Part shown: positions 19,077 through 27,036 of the stretch, piece by piece
How positions within the stretch are numbered: the first letter of the stretch is position 1
How the letters are laid out: each line of letters begins with the position of its first letter
NCBI GenBank assembly: GCA_902494345.1
Contig: CABUSV010000010.1
Span: forward strand, 24,830 to 88,829
Length of the DNA: 64,000 nucleotides
Direction of reading: 5' to 3'
DNA from: an uncultured Collinsella sp.
Lineage (GTDB): Bacteria > Actinomycetota > Coriobacteriia > Coriobacteriales > Coriobacteriaceae
The notes under the pieces: model-generated
Told to the model about the DNA's origin: nothing
The model's database searches: none
What the model saw: only the letters and a program-made list of their open reading frames with translations
Translations under genes and position numbers: made by a program

Positions 19077-19809
19077 CGAGGAGCTCTCTAGAAGGGTCGT
19101 CGAGGCGGGCAGGTCGTGCTCCCTCACGACTGCGGTGCTCGAGGAGTGGTCGAGGCTCGGGACGCCCAAGCAGGTCGAGTACCTGGCGGAATACCTGGAG
19201 GCGGAAAGGGCCAGCAGGGAGGCGTCCAAACGGGTCTCCCTGCTGAGGCGCTGCGCCCTGCCGGCGCCGAAGACGTTCGCGGGATACGATTGGTCGGCCG
19301 TGACGTGGCCCGAGGGGCTCGACAGGGACTCCCTGCTCTCGCTCGCATTCCTCGATGCCCGCGAGGACCTGGTCCTGATGGGCGATGTCGGGACCGGGAA
19401 GACCCACATGGCCTCGGCGCTCTGCGCGCTCGCATGCGAGCGGAGGATCGAGGCGAGGTTCTTCACGGCGTCCTCGCTCGTCGCGAGGCTGAGGCGCGCA
19501 CGGGAGGAGGGACGGCTGGACAGGGAGGCCGCGCAGATAGGCAGGGCGGGGCTTCTCGTCATCGACGAACTCGGATTCCTGCCGCTCGATGCCGAGGGCG
19601 CGAGGCTGATGTTCCAGGTCTTCGCCGACGCCTACGAGCGCCAGTCGGTGCTGATCACGACGAACCTGGAGTTCAGCCGGTGGGGCTCGGTGTTCGGCGA
19701 TGACCAGATGGCGGCCGCCGTGATAGACAGGATCGTCCACCATGGGAGGCTTATCCAGTTCAGGGGCGAGTCGTACAGGGTCCGGCACGCTTTGATGCGG
19801 GAAGAGTAA
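19066..19809 (+). CDS. istB: IS21 helper ATPase IstB
   Basis: This 247-aa AAA+ protein, related to DnaC, starts at the ATG at 19066 inside the end of istA (11-bp overlap); the longer open frame from 18934 is a shadow. Walker A is GDVGTGKTHMA, Walker B LLVIDELGFL, and sensor I ITTNLEFSRWGSVFGDD. The ending IVHHGRLIQFRGESYR is standard for IstB. The protein helps assemble the transpososome and select the target. Confidence 0.93.
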   Translation: MPASEELSRRVVEAGRSCSLTTAVLEEWSRLGTPKQVEYLAEYLEAERASREASKRVSLLRRCALPAPKTFAGYDWSAVTWPEGLDRDSLLSLAFLDAREDLVLMGDVGTGKTHMASALCALACERRIEARFFTASSLVARLRRAREEGRLDREAAQIGRAGLLVIDELGFLPLDAEGARLMFQVFADAYERQSVLITTNLEFSRWGSVFGDDQMAAAVIDRIVHHGRLIQFRGESYRVRHALMREE

Positions 19810-20156
19810 CTGCTCAGAAAAGGAGCGAAATCATCTGACCATTCTGCTCAAAAATAAGTGATCAATTTGCTCAAATTAACTTGACGAAACACATCATGGA
19901 AAATGAAACCAGACACGGTTCGAGGGCGATGTTGTTTTCGGGGAGCGGGCGTACCACTTGTTCGAAGTATCGATGCAGGCTATTGCAAGCATACGATCCG
20001 GTGGCTATCACGTTCTAGGCAGGAAGCTGTTTTGATTCATATAGCAAAGACATAAGAAATCGAGAAATTCTTAAACAAATAGTTTAATTTTTGTCTATTA
20101 TCTATATCTGTAAGAAGTCTTCGAATGCCGTGCAGTCAAGTCCGGAGAGGGAGGGG
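19810..20156. other. right IS end and leader of the lanthipeptide cluster
   Basis: 19810-19893 is the IS21 right end. From 19900 on the sequence is AT-rich, with no gene. A promoter for the synthetase probably lies around 20070-20110 (TATTAT at 20095-20100), but no good -35 is visible. Confidence 0.35.
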
Positions 20157-20162
20157 TTGGAG

Positions 20163-22736
20163 TTGGATAATAAGAAGTCAGCATTACCGTATAAAAATCT
20201 GACTGAGTATAGATTCAAACATGTGTTCCCAAGCTCTCCGTTTTATGAAAAGACGAGTTTCAAGGTAGGACGAGAGTATCGAGTTGATTTGCCGGAAAGC
20301 TGGTCAACAACGGAGGATGATACTTGGAGATACTGTTTCCCCGATCGCTATGAGCTTCCTTTGCAAGGATGGAAGATACACATTAGCGTTCGTCCGGGAA
20401 TGGAAGATTTCGTCTTGGATAACATATCCAACTTCTTGCTCGAAAAGGGTGTCCCATTTAAATTTAGAGCGACTACAACTGCTTTCTATCAATCGAATAT
20501 GAAGTACGCAGATCGATCGGGATCCGGTAAATTTATTACTGTGTATCCTAGAGACGATGAGCAGTTTTGCTATCTGCTAGATAGCCTCAATGAATTGACC
20601 GAGAACGTTGAGGGCCCGTATATTCTTTCCGATACAAAATATGGAAACGGCTCAGTGTATTTTCGTTATGGTGGCTTTTACTATCGCAAGCAAGTGCTTG
20701 AAGGTGGCAAGAATGTCATGGTGATTGCCACTCCAGATGGAAACACGATTGAGGACAAGCGGGTACCGTTTTTCGTTCTCCCGGATTTCGTAAAAGTACC
20801 GCAAAAAATCGAAGCAGAAGTTTTCGAGAGATTGAATCCCGATGCTGACTCTCTAGCAAGAGAACTCGCGCCGTATTCGATTCTCGATAGCCTTCATTTC
20901 AGCAATGGTGGAGGGGTATATCTCGGAAGGAATGAGGCAACCGGCAAAAGCGTGGTTTTGAAGGAAGCACGTCCCTTTGCTGGTTACACGGGTGAGGAAG
21001 ACGCCATTGCCAGGCTGCGGAGAGAAAAGGAGGCATTGATACAATTACAGGGCATTGGCGGTATTCCCGAGTACCTTGGATATAAGGTGATCGATGGGCA
21101 TGAATTTCTGATTGAGGAATTCGTCGAAGGAGTATCGCTCCAAACATGGCTTGCGTCTAATTATCCATTTTCCCTCGAAATGGCTCTTGTTGAAAAGTTT
21201 GAAAAAAGAGCTCTGCGAATCGCGAGGGCCATCATCAGGCTCGTAAACGAGGTCCATTCTCGGGGCATAGCGATAATGGACATAAATCTGAAGAACTTCA
21301 TTGTTGGGCCTGATGAAAGCGTTTCGGTAATCGATTTCGAAGGAGTCCGACACGTTGAGGGCGATGATTCGGGCGTTCTGGGTACTCCAGGATTCATTCC
21401 CTACGAGAGGTGTGGTAATGCTGATCGCGACGCATTCGCTCTCACAAATTTGCTGTTTTATATCTTCTGGCCCTCTTGGTCCACGGCATTCAGTCCTAGA
21501 GCGCTGGAGACAAGCCTTGTTCACGTGGAGAGTCTATTCTCTGAAGAGACGATGAATCTGCTGTCAGACGCCAGGGCCAATGTACCTTCGAGCTTGCTAC
21601 GAGACAGATTTGACTATTCCCCGTATGTGGCAACTGATATTAATTGCGGTGAGCTGATAAATCGGCTTGCCGCGGGCATCAGAATGTCATCGCAGATGTT
21701 GATTGAATCCGGGGATGAAAGAAGATATCCGGGCGATGCTTCGCAATTCTTGCATGACGACTCCGGTTCACTGGACATCGAGACTGGAGCAGCAGGAATA
21801 ATGCTAATGATGTCTCGTGCAGGAATGAACGTTCAAGAAGATGTGGAATGGATAAAGAGGAAGCTCGATGCAGGAACGTCTATTGGATTTCACGGCCTCT
21901 TGCGTGGGGTGTCAGGAATCGCAAGTGCATTGTCACAATCTGGGTATACGCGGGAGGCGCTTGCGCTTGTGCCGTCTGAACTGCCCGCTATCAACCGACA
22001 TGACCTTTCGATTCGAACCGGCCTTTCCGGGACAATTCTTGCGCTCTGCCAGCTTGAAGAAGACACCGAAGAGCCACGACTATCTCGCCTCATTGAATCT
22101 GCGGCAGAACAGCTGAAGACGGCAATCCAGTCTCATGAATGTTTGGTGAGCCCAGGCTCGGAAACCGGAAATGCTGTGGGCCTATTTGATGGCTGGTCAG
22201 GGGCTGCCATTGCGTGCAAGCGTTTGATGGAGTATTTTCACGGCAGCTCAGACTGGTTAGCAATGATGCAAGATTGCCTTAAATTCGAGATGGACCTTCT
22301 GAGCTTCGGAGAAAACGGTTACTTTGTTAATTATGATGGCGTCAACTTCGGCTATCTCTCTGAGGGGACGGCGGGAGTGTTCTTCGCCTTGACGTATTGC
22401 ACTCCTAACAGCTGGACTGATGAGCTGGAAAAGATGAGTTTGAATATAGAAGAGCCCATCTCGTTAAACGGCGGACTATTTTGTGGGATTTGTGGAAAAG
22501 CTGCTGCCCTGCTCTGTTCGCCAAACCCAAAAGATGAGGCGCCCCTTCGGTTGATGATCAGGAACGTCGCGAATGGATTCCTATTTGCGCGTGATGAGGA
22601 TGAATCCATATTCATGGTTGGGAACGGAGGAGCCTGTTTATCTGCGGATTATTCCACTGGGTCAGCAGGCTTGATCGGATTCCTATTGTCCTTTCAGTCG
22701 CGCAGATGCGAATGGTTCCCCGTTTCTCTTCATTAG
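20163..22736 (+). CDS. class III lanthipeptide synthetase (LanKC)
   Basis: The 857-aa enzyme has the three-part class III layout. The N-terminal lyase part has GWKIHISV, VPFKFRATTT, GSGKFITVYPRDDEQF, GPYILSDTKYGNGSVYFRY. The Ser/Thr kinase has VVLKEARP with RREKEAL, LIEEFVEGVSL, IMDINLKNFIV and VIDFEGV (the DFG equivalent). The cyclase-like C-terminus has GLSGTILALC, GLFDGWSGAAIACKRL and LFCGICGKAAALLC but lacks the LanC zinc ligands (no WCYG or CHG), so class III rather than IV. The enzyme phosphorylates and eliminates Ser/Thr, then forms lanthionine/labionin. Start: TTG at 20163 six bases after GGGAGGGG; TTG 20157 is possible. Confidence 0.87.
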   Translation: MDNKKSALPYKNLTEYRFKHVFPSSPFYEKTSFKVGREYRVDLPESWSTTEDDTWRYCFPDRYELPLQGWKIHISVRPGMEDFVLDNISNFLLEKGVPFKFRATTTAFYQSNMKYADRSGSGKFITVYPRDDEQFCYLLDSLNELTENVEGPYILSDTKYGNGSVYFRYGGFYYRKQVLEGGKNVMVIATPDGNTIEDKRVPFFVLPDFVKVPQKIEAEVFERLNPDADSLARELAPYSILDSLHFSNGGGVYLGRNEATGKSVVLKEARPFAGYTGEEDAIARLRREKEALIQLQGIGGIPEYLGYKVIDGHEFLIEEFVEGVSLQTWLASNYPFSLEMALVEKFEKRALRIARAIIRLVNEVHSRGIAIMDINLKNFIVGPDESVSVIDFEGVRHVEGDDSGVLGTPGFIPYERCGNADRDAFALTNLLFYIFWPSWSTAFSPRALETSLVHVESLFSEETMNLLSDARANVPSSLLRDRFDYSPYVATDINCGELINRLAAGIRMSSQMLIESGDERRYPGDASQFLHDDSGSLDIETGAAGIMLMMSRAGMNVQEDVEWIKRKLDAGTSIGFHGLLRGVSGIASALSQSGYTREALALVPSELPAINRHDLSIRTGLSGTILALCQLEEDTEEPRLSRLIESAAEQLKTAIQSHECLVSPGSETGNAVGLFDGWSGAAIACKRLMEYFHGSSDWLAMMQDCLKFEMDLLSFGENGYFVNYDGVNFGYLSEGTAGVFFALTYCTPNSWTDELEKMSLNIEEPISLNGGLFCGICGKAAALLCSPNPKDEAPLRLMIRNVANGFLFARDEDESIFMVGNGGACLSADYSTGSAGLIGFLLSFQSRRCEWFPVSLH

Positions 22737-22771
22737 TTTCGCATTTATGAAAAAAGGAAAGGAGGTTAGAA

Positions 22772-22903
22772 ATGAGTGCATTGCTTCAACTCCAGGCGAT
22801 GAAGTCGTCCGGCGCTGAGATCGATCCTCGCGGTTCGGGCTTGAGCTTCTTCTGCGATGGCGACAACAGCGCTGCAAGCCTGTGGTGCGGAGGCCACCAC
22901 TAA
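22772..22903 (+). CDS. class III lanthipeptide precursor 1
   Basis: This 43-codon gene, 35 bases after the synthetase, has a strong ribosome site (GGAAAGGAGG). The product starts MSALLQLQAM; LLxLQ is the recognition motif of class III leader peptides. The core holds two Ser-x-x-Ser-x-x-Cys units, SGLSFFC (Ser22, Ser25, Cys28) and SAASLWC (Ser33, Ser36, Cys39), separated by DGDN and followed by GGHH. This arrangement gives two labionin or lanthionine rings, as in SapB and labyrinthopeptins. No protease gene for leader removal is seen in the cluster. The gene is too short for standard callers. Confidence 0.88.
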   Translation: MSALLQLQAMKSSGAEIDPRGSGLSFFCDGDNSAASLWCGGHH

Positions 22904-22909
22904 GGCCGC

Positions 22910-22941
22910 GGCCCACAGGGTTTTAATAGACCCTGTGGGCC
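22910..22941 (+). terminator. attenuator hairpin between the two precursor genes
   Basis: A perfect 11-bp GC-rich stem (22910-22920 with 22931-22941) with a 10-base loop starts seven bases after the stop of precursor 1. A T run follows only after 14 bases (22954-22962). It could reduce expression of the downstream genes or protect the upstream message. Confidence 0.65.
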
Positions 22942-22981
22942 TCTTACCTACTTGATTTTTTTGAGGGGAGGTGTGGTGCGG

Positions 22982-23113
22982 GTGAACGCGCTGCTCCAAC
23001 TTCAGGCAATGACTCCGGCAGAGCCAGATGTCGATCTTTGCGCTTCTGGATGGAGCTGGGGTTGTGATGGAAAGCAGAGTAATCTAAGTTTCTTCTGTGA
23101 CATCTTCGGATAG
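22982..23113 (+). CDS. class III lanthipeptide precursor 2
   Basis: This paralogue of precursor 1 has exactly the same length, 43 aa. GTG at 22982 was chosen because it aligns the leaders (MNALLQLQAM against MSALLQLQAM); GTGs at 22973 and 22976 are possible, and GGGGAGG lies ten bases upstream. The core has SGWSWGC (Ser22, Ser25, Cys28) and SNLSFFC (Ser33, Ser36, Cys39), at the same positions as in precursor 1, plus an extra Cys20. The spacer between rings is DGKQ and the tail DIFG. The two products may be independent or a two-component pair. Confidence 0.87.
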   Translation: MNALLQLQAMTPAEPDVDLCASGWSWGCDGKQSNLSFFCDIFG

Positions 23114-23116
23114 TTG

Positions 23117-23159
23117 CTCATAAGAAATGGAAGGCTTCACGCCTTCCATTTCTTATGAG
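23117..23159 (+). terminator. strong hairpin after precursor 2
   Basis: A perfect 19-bp stem (23117-23135 with 23141-23159) with a 5-base loop begins three bases after the stop of precursor 2. No T tract follows. It probably sets the ratio of precursor to transporter mRNA, by partial termination or by blocking 3' decay. Confidence 0.7.
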
Positions 23160-23189
23160 TTGGGAGCTTGAAGCAATTAGGAGACAAGA

Positions 23190-23915
23190 ATGTGTGAACC
23201 GATTGTCGCATACGGAGTTCGCAAAACGTTTGCGCAGAAAGGAGGGAAACCCGTAGAGGTGTTGAAAGGGGTTGACATCCATGTTGGCACTAAAGAAATG
23301 GTGGCAATAGTGGGACCGAGTGGTTCCGGAAAGTCAACGCTGCTTCATTGCCTTTCCGGGTTGGAGTCTCCCACAGAAGGGACGATAAAACTTGCAGGTC
23401 ATGATATCGTGGGCATATCTCCAAATCAACTATCTAAGATTCGCAGGGCGCACGCGGGTTTTATTTTTCAATCGTATAATCTCATTTCATCTTTATCAGC
23501 AATAGAGAACGTATCTGTTGCGGCTCGTCTTTCGGGGGCTGCGGTAGCTGAGCAGGATCTGCAACACCTGTTTGCAAAGATGGGGTTAGCTGAAAAGCAA
23601 AAACTGAAGCCTGTTCAACTTTCTGGCGGTGAGCAGCAGCGCGTTTCTATAGCCCGTGCGCTTGCGACGAACGCCGATATTATTTTTGCGGATGAGCCAA
23701 CAGGTGCCCTAGATGCGGAAAACACTCAACATGTCTTGAAAATTCTACGCAACCTGGTTGATGTCGAAGGACGGTCAGTCCTTTTGGTTACCCATGACTT
23801 GGAGGCAGCGGCTCTTGCGGACCGGGTGCTAGTTTTTATTGATGGAACTATCAAACGTGAGATGGACAGTCCTAGCCCTAAAGAAATACTGGCTGCATTT
23901 GAGGTGGCCAAATGA
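23190..23915 (+). CDS. ABC transporter ATP-binding protein (MacB/LolD type)
   Basis: This 241-aa ATPase has Walker A GPSGSGKSTLLH near residue 42, the Q-loop FIFQSYNLISSLSAIENV, signature LSGGEQQRVSIARALA, Walker B IIFADEPTGALD and the switch His in VTHDLEAA. The sequence is of the LolD/MacB/FtsE group that partners FtsX-like permeases. Its stop overlaps the next gene's ATG. In this cluster it probably powers producer immunity or peptide removal from the membrane, as in lantibiotic FE(G)- or BceAB-like systems; that role is inferred. Confidence 0.9.
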   Translation: MCEPIVAYGVRKTFAQKGGKPVEVLKGVDIHVGTKEMVAIVGPSGSGKSTLLHCLSGLESPTEGTIKLAGHDIVGISPNQLSKIRRAHAGFIFQSYNLISSLSAIENVSVAARLSGAAVAEQDLQHLFAKMGLAEKQKLKPVQLSGGEQQRVSIARALATNADIIFADEPTGALDAENTQHVLKILRNLVDVEGRSVLLVTHDLEAAALADRVLVFIDGTIKREMDSPSPKEILAAFEVAK

Positions 23916-25246
23916 TTCGCTTGGTATTCGCTGACCTAACGAGCACAAAGGCCGTATGGGGTGGATTGCTTGCAATTGCGGTGGTTTTCGGATATCTCGG
24001 CAGCTGGGCAGTTTCGATCGAGTCAACTGCAAGTCAATTCGATAATCTCAAAAACCTCGGTACTGTTGTGGTTCTCTTCTCGTCGATAGCCGCCGTCTCC
24101 TTGTTGGTGCCTTTGGCGCAGCAGGCGGTTTCGTTGAAGGCGAAAACTTATGCACTGTGGCAGATTGTTGGAGCCAGCCCTCGGACAATTCGATTGATTG
24201 TGTTGATGCAACTGTTCGCGATTGCTATTGTCGGAGCGGCTGGTGGATCGGCGTTGGAAGTGTTATCTTACCCCCTGTTGTTTCCATTGGTTTTTAGCTC
24301 ATATAATCCTCCGAGCAATATTACCCTTGATCTGGGTTTATTCAACATGCCTGCTGTCTGGTTTGGCGCGGGAATCTTGTTTGTTGTTGGCGGTTACCGA
24401 GCCGCGAGGCGAGCGGCGAATATTCCCCCAGTCACAGTCGTGCGGGAGACCGAGATGCCTACAAAATGGAGGTCTCCCTTAAGGGCCGCAATTGGGTTCC
24501 TGCTTGTGGTGGCATTATCTTTATACCTGTGCGACCTTCCGGATCAATTGCGAGAAGGATATTTCGAGTATGCGATGATGGTACCGCTTTTTGCGACTAG
24601 CATCTTCGCCGTTGCATCTCCTTGGCTGTTAACTGCGGTGTTGAAACTATTAAATAAGGGAGTTTCTGTCAGCGACATTCCAGGTTTTATCGCGGCTCGA
24701 AATGCCTTGCATCAGATTGAAATAGCGGGTTCATCGGAAGTGTCCATTATGGTTGGATATGGAATCCTATCCTCTTTTAATGTGATGACCGATATCTTGA
24801 CAGGCTACATCAACCGAATTGGATTAACCGGCCTCAATACATCTTTGGATTGGACAAGCTCAATAATACTATTTGGTGGTCCTGTAATACTAAGTTGCAC
24901 CGGTGCGGCTGTATCCTCTTTTCTTTCTTTTGATAGTCGGAAAAAAGATGCCGCACAATACCTGTCGCTTGGGATTCGGCGCAGCAGCCTCTTGGTAGCC
25001 TGCCTCATTGAAGCAGCTGTTCACGTTGTGGCTGCTGCGGCGATTGGAGCAATGCCGGCAATGTTGACCGGCTATCTTATCGGTATTCCAATCGGAATCA
25101 CCCCATCATTCTGGAGACCGCTTGTTGGTGGGGGCGTTGTGTTAGGGGCAGGATTCATTCTCGTTGCGCTCTCAATACTCATACAAACGCTGTACGGCGT
25201 GAGGCGTAGCGAAGGAGTCGGTCTCGTCAACGGGCTGTCGGAATAG
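23912..25246 (+). CDS. FtsX-like ABC permease
   Basis: This 444-aa membrane protein is translationally coupled to the ATPase (ATGA overlap). It has an N-terminal TM, three helices around residues 50-160, a second half with about four more TM segments, and the FtsX-type coupling region LLVPLAQQAVSLKAKTYALW followed by QIVGASPRTIRLIVLMQ. A repeat of this element (AAQYLSLGIRRSSLLVACLI) lies in the second half. Such permeases act mechanically on membrane-embedded substrates. It is likely the immunity or resistance permease of the lanthipeptide cluster. Confidence 0.8.
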   Translation: MIRLVFADLTSTKAVWGGLLAIAVVFGYLGSWAVSIESTASQFDNLKNLGTVVVLFSSIAAVSLLVPLAQQAVSLKAKTYALWQIVGASPRTIRLIVLMQLFAIAIVGAAGGSALEVLSYPLLFPLVFSSYNPPSNITLDLGLFNMPAVWFGAGILFVVGGYRAARRAANIPPVTVVRETEMPTKWRSPLRAAIGFLLVVALSLYLCDLPDQLREGYFEYAMMVPLFATSIFAVASPWLLTAVLKLLNKGVSVSDIPGFIAARNALHQIEIAGSSEVSIMVGYGILSSFNVMTDILTGYINRIGLTGLNTSLDWTSSIILFGGPVILSCTGAAVSSFLSFDSRKKDAAQYLSLGIRRSSLLVACLIEAAVHVVAAAAIGAMPAMLTGYLIGIPIGITPSFWRPLVGGGVVLGAGFILVALSILIQTLYGVRRSEGVGLVNGLSE

Positions 25247-25265
25247 TTTGCAATCGGTGAAGATC

Positions 25266-26972
25266 ATGAAGACATTGCTTAAAGTGCTGGGACGAAGTAT
25301 CTCCCATCATCGGTTCCTATATATTTTATGCCTTTTACTCGGGGGGATCAGTGAGCTGCTGGTACTAGTTCAACCCCAGCTTGGAGGCAAGCTAATCGAA
25401 GGTGTTCAGAGCGGGCAGCTCTCCGGGTCTATTGTTGCTGCATTGGTGTTTATACTCGCTTCCAATGCCCTGGTAACAATGTGCCAGCAACTAGTGCTGG
25501 GTAAAATATGTGAAGACTCGGCATATGAGTTGCGCTGTGGGCTTGTTGAACGTTTTTTCAGTCTGCCAATTCTTGAGCAAGAATCTAAGGCTCCGGGATG
25601 GTATTCCCAGAGAATAGTAAGCGATGTAGATTTAACTAAAGCATTGCCAGGACAGAGTATCGCGTTGTTCCAAGCGACAATTATTCTGATTGGTTCGACG
25701 ATAGCTCTATTGTGTATCGAGCCAATCACGTTCTTTGTTGGTGCTTCCTTCGGAGTCCTTTCTCTTGTGTTTGCTGTTATGGCGTCCAGACCCCTCGTAA
25801 AACTGAGAGAGGGGATTCAAGATGCGTATACCGGAATAACGGCTGGCGCGCAAGAGAGCATGAGAACAGGCAGAGTGCTCCGTGCATATGGAGCGTGGAA
25901 TGCTTCGCGTAAGGAGTTGGAGCTCGAAGTTTCTAGGGCACATGAGGATGGGTTGCGACTGTCAGTAATCAACAGTTGCTTGTTTCCAATTGCTTCGATA
26001 TTGATGCAGCTAGCAAATATTGGAACCATACTGTTCGGCGCCTTTCGTGTGGCAGACGGAGCAATTTCATTCTCCGGTCTCGTCATGTTTTTAATGTATT
26101 TTTCGGCGTTTTCCTCATCCGTATCTCAGCTGTCAGGATCGATATCAAGGATGCGCGAAGCGGAAGCGGGGGAGCGTCGTCTCACCGAACTCGAGACAAT
26201 GAACGTTGAGAGAAGCATTCGATATAATCATCAGATTCCAAATATAATTTCTGGCGCTGCGGAAATACAGTTCAACAACGTAAGCTTTTCCTACGACGGA
26301 GAAACAGAATTCGCCTTGAAAGATGCAAGTTTTATCGTTCCCGCAGGGAAAAGAACCGCCATTGTTGGCGCTTCGGGCGGTGGAAAAACAACTTGCCTGG
26401 GATTGCTGGAGAAATTCTTCTTTCCAAACTCTGGAGAGATATTGTTAAATGGAATGCCCCTGAATGAAATTGAGACAAGTCGTTTGAGAGCCTCAATCGG
26501 CTATGTAGACCAAGATGCAGTTGTCATGAGGGGGACGATACGATCGAATTTGTCTGTCGGACGGGAGGGAATCTCGGATTCCGAGATGGAAAAGGTCCTG
26601 GATTTAGTTGGACTAACGCTTCCGCAACCGCGACTCGATTATCAAACGGGGGAAAACGGCTCCGCCTTGTCTGGAGGGCAAAAACAAAGACTGGCCCTGG
26701 CTCGATCATTTTTGGGGCTCCCAAACCTGTTAATTATGGATGAGCCGACATCGAGTCTCGACGGGATAGCGGAGCATGAGATAAATGACATCATCCGTAA
26801 GGCATTCTCATCAATTACCGTACTCTGTACGGCGCATAGGTTGTCTCAGATTTTGAGTTCTGATTGGATTGTTGTCGTGAATGAAGGTCAAGTTGTCGCG
26901 CAAGGTCCGCATGAAATCCTGATGGACACATGCGAGTATTACAGAGAGCTCGTTGCTTCTCAGGCAGCATGA
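25266..26972 (+). CDS. ABC exporter, fused permease and ATPase (candidate lanthipeptide exporter)
   Basis: The 568-aa half-transporter has an ABC-membrane domain (six TM helices, residues about 10-300) and a nucleotide-binding domain with Walker A GASGGGKTT, signature LSGGQKQRLALARSF, Walker B LLIMDEPTSSLD and TAHRLSQI. There is no N-terminal C39 peptidase domain, so it would export precursor or product without cutting the leader, as usual for class III clusters. The open frame reaches up to a TTG at 25248 and GTG at 25257; ATG 25266 was chosen without a clear SD. It follows the permease closely, in one operon. Confidence 0.85.
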   Translation: MKTLLKVLGRSISHHRFLYILCLLLGGISELLVLVQPQLGGKLIEGVQSGQLSGSIVAALVFILASNALVTMCQQLVLGKICEDSAYELRCGLVERFFSLPILEQESKAPGWYSQRIVSDVDLTKALPGQSIALFQATIILIGSTIALLCIEPITFFVGASFGVLSLVFAVMASRPLVKLREGIQDAYTGITAGAQESMRTGRVLRAYGAWNASRKELELEVSRAHEDGLRLSVINSCLFPIASILMQLANIGTILFGAFRVADGAISFSGLVMFLMYFSAFSSSVSQLSGSISRMREAEAGERRLTELETMNVERSIRYNHQIPNIISGAAEIQFNNVSFSYDGETEFALKDASFIVPAGKRTAIVGASGGGKTTCLGLLEKFFFPNSGEILLNGMPLNEIETSRLRASIGYVDQDAVVMRGTIRSNLSVGREGISDSEMEKVLDLVGLTLPQPRLDYQTGENGSALSGGQKQRLALARSFLGLPNLLIMDEPTSSLDGIAEHEINDIIRKAFSSITVLCTAHRLSQILSSDWIVVVNEGQVVAQGPHEILMDTCEYYRELVASQAA

Positions 26973-27036
26973 ACTGTTGTCGTTGCGTTACCTTGCGCGA
27001 TGACTACAACAAAAGACGATACGCACCCCCAGCAAC

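Larger units (their letters stand above)
17425..19899 (+). mobile_element. IS21-family insertion sequence with 6-bp target duplication
   Basis: The element carries istA and istB. A 6-bp direct repeat TCATGG lies at 17425-17430 and 19894-19899. The ends inside it (17431 TGTTGATGTTCAC and, inverted from 19893, TGTGTTTCGTCAAG) agree at about 11 of 18 positions. Both subterminal regions hold repeated TTGAGCA-type sites (left 17471 and 17491; right several copies at 19817-19877), the internal binding sites usual in IS21. The length of 2463 bp without the duplication suits the family. The copy looks intact and recent compared with its relic surroundings. Confidence 0.8.

Noticed and set aside
18447..19562. 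371-codon reverse frame across istA/istB
   Set aside because: GC-rich shadow of the IS21 genes.
20163..22736. Class IV (LanL) or class II (LanM) synthetase
   Set aside because: No LanM dehydratase domain, and the cyclase-like part lacks the zinc-binding Cys/Cys/His motifs required in class IV.
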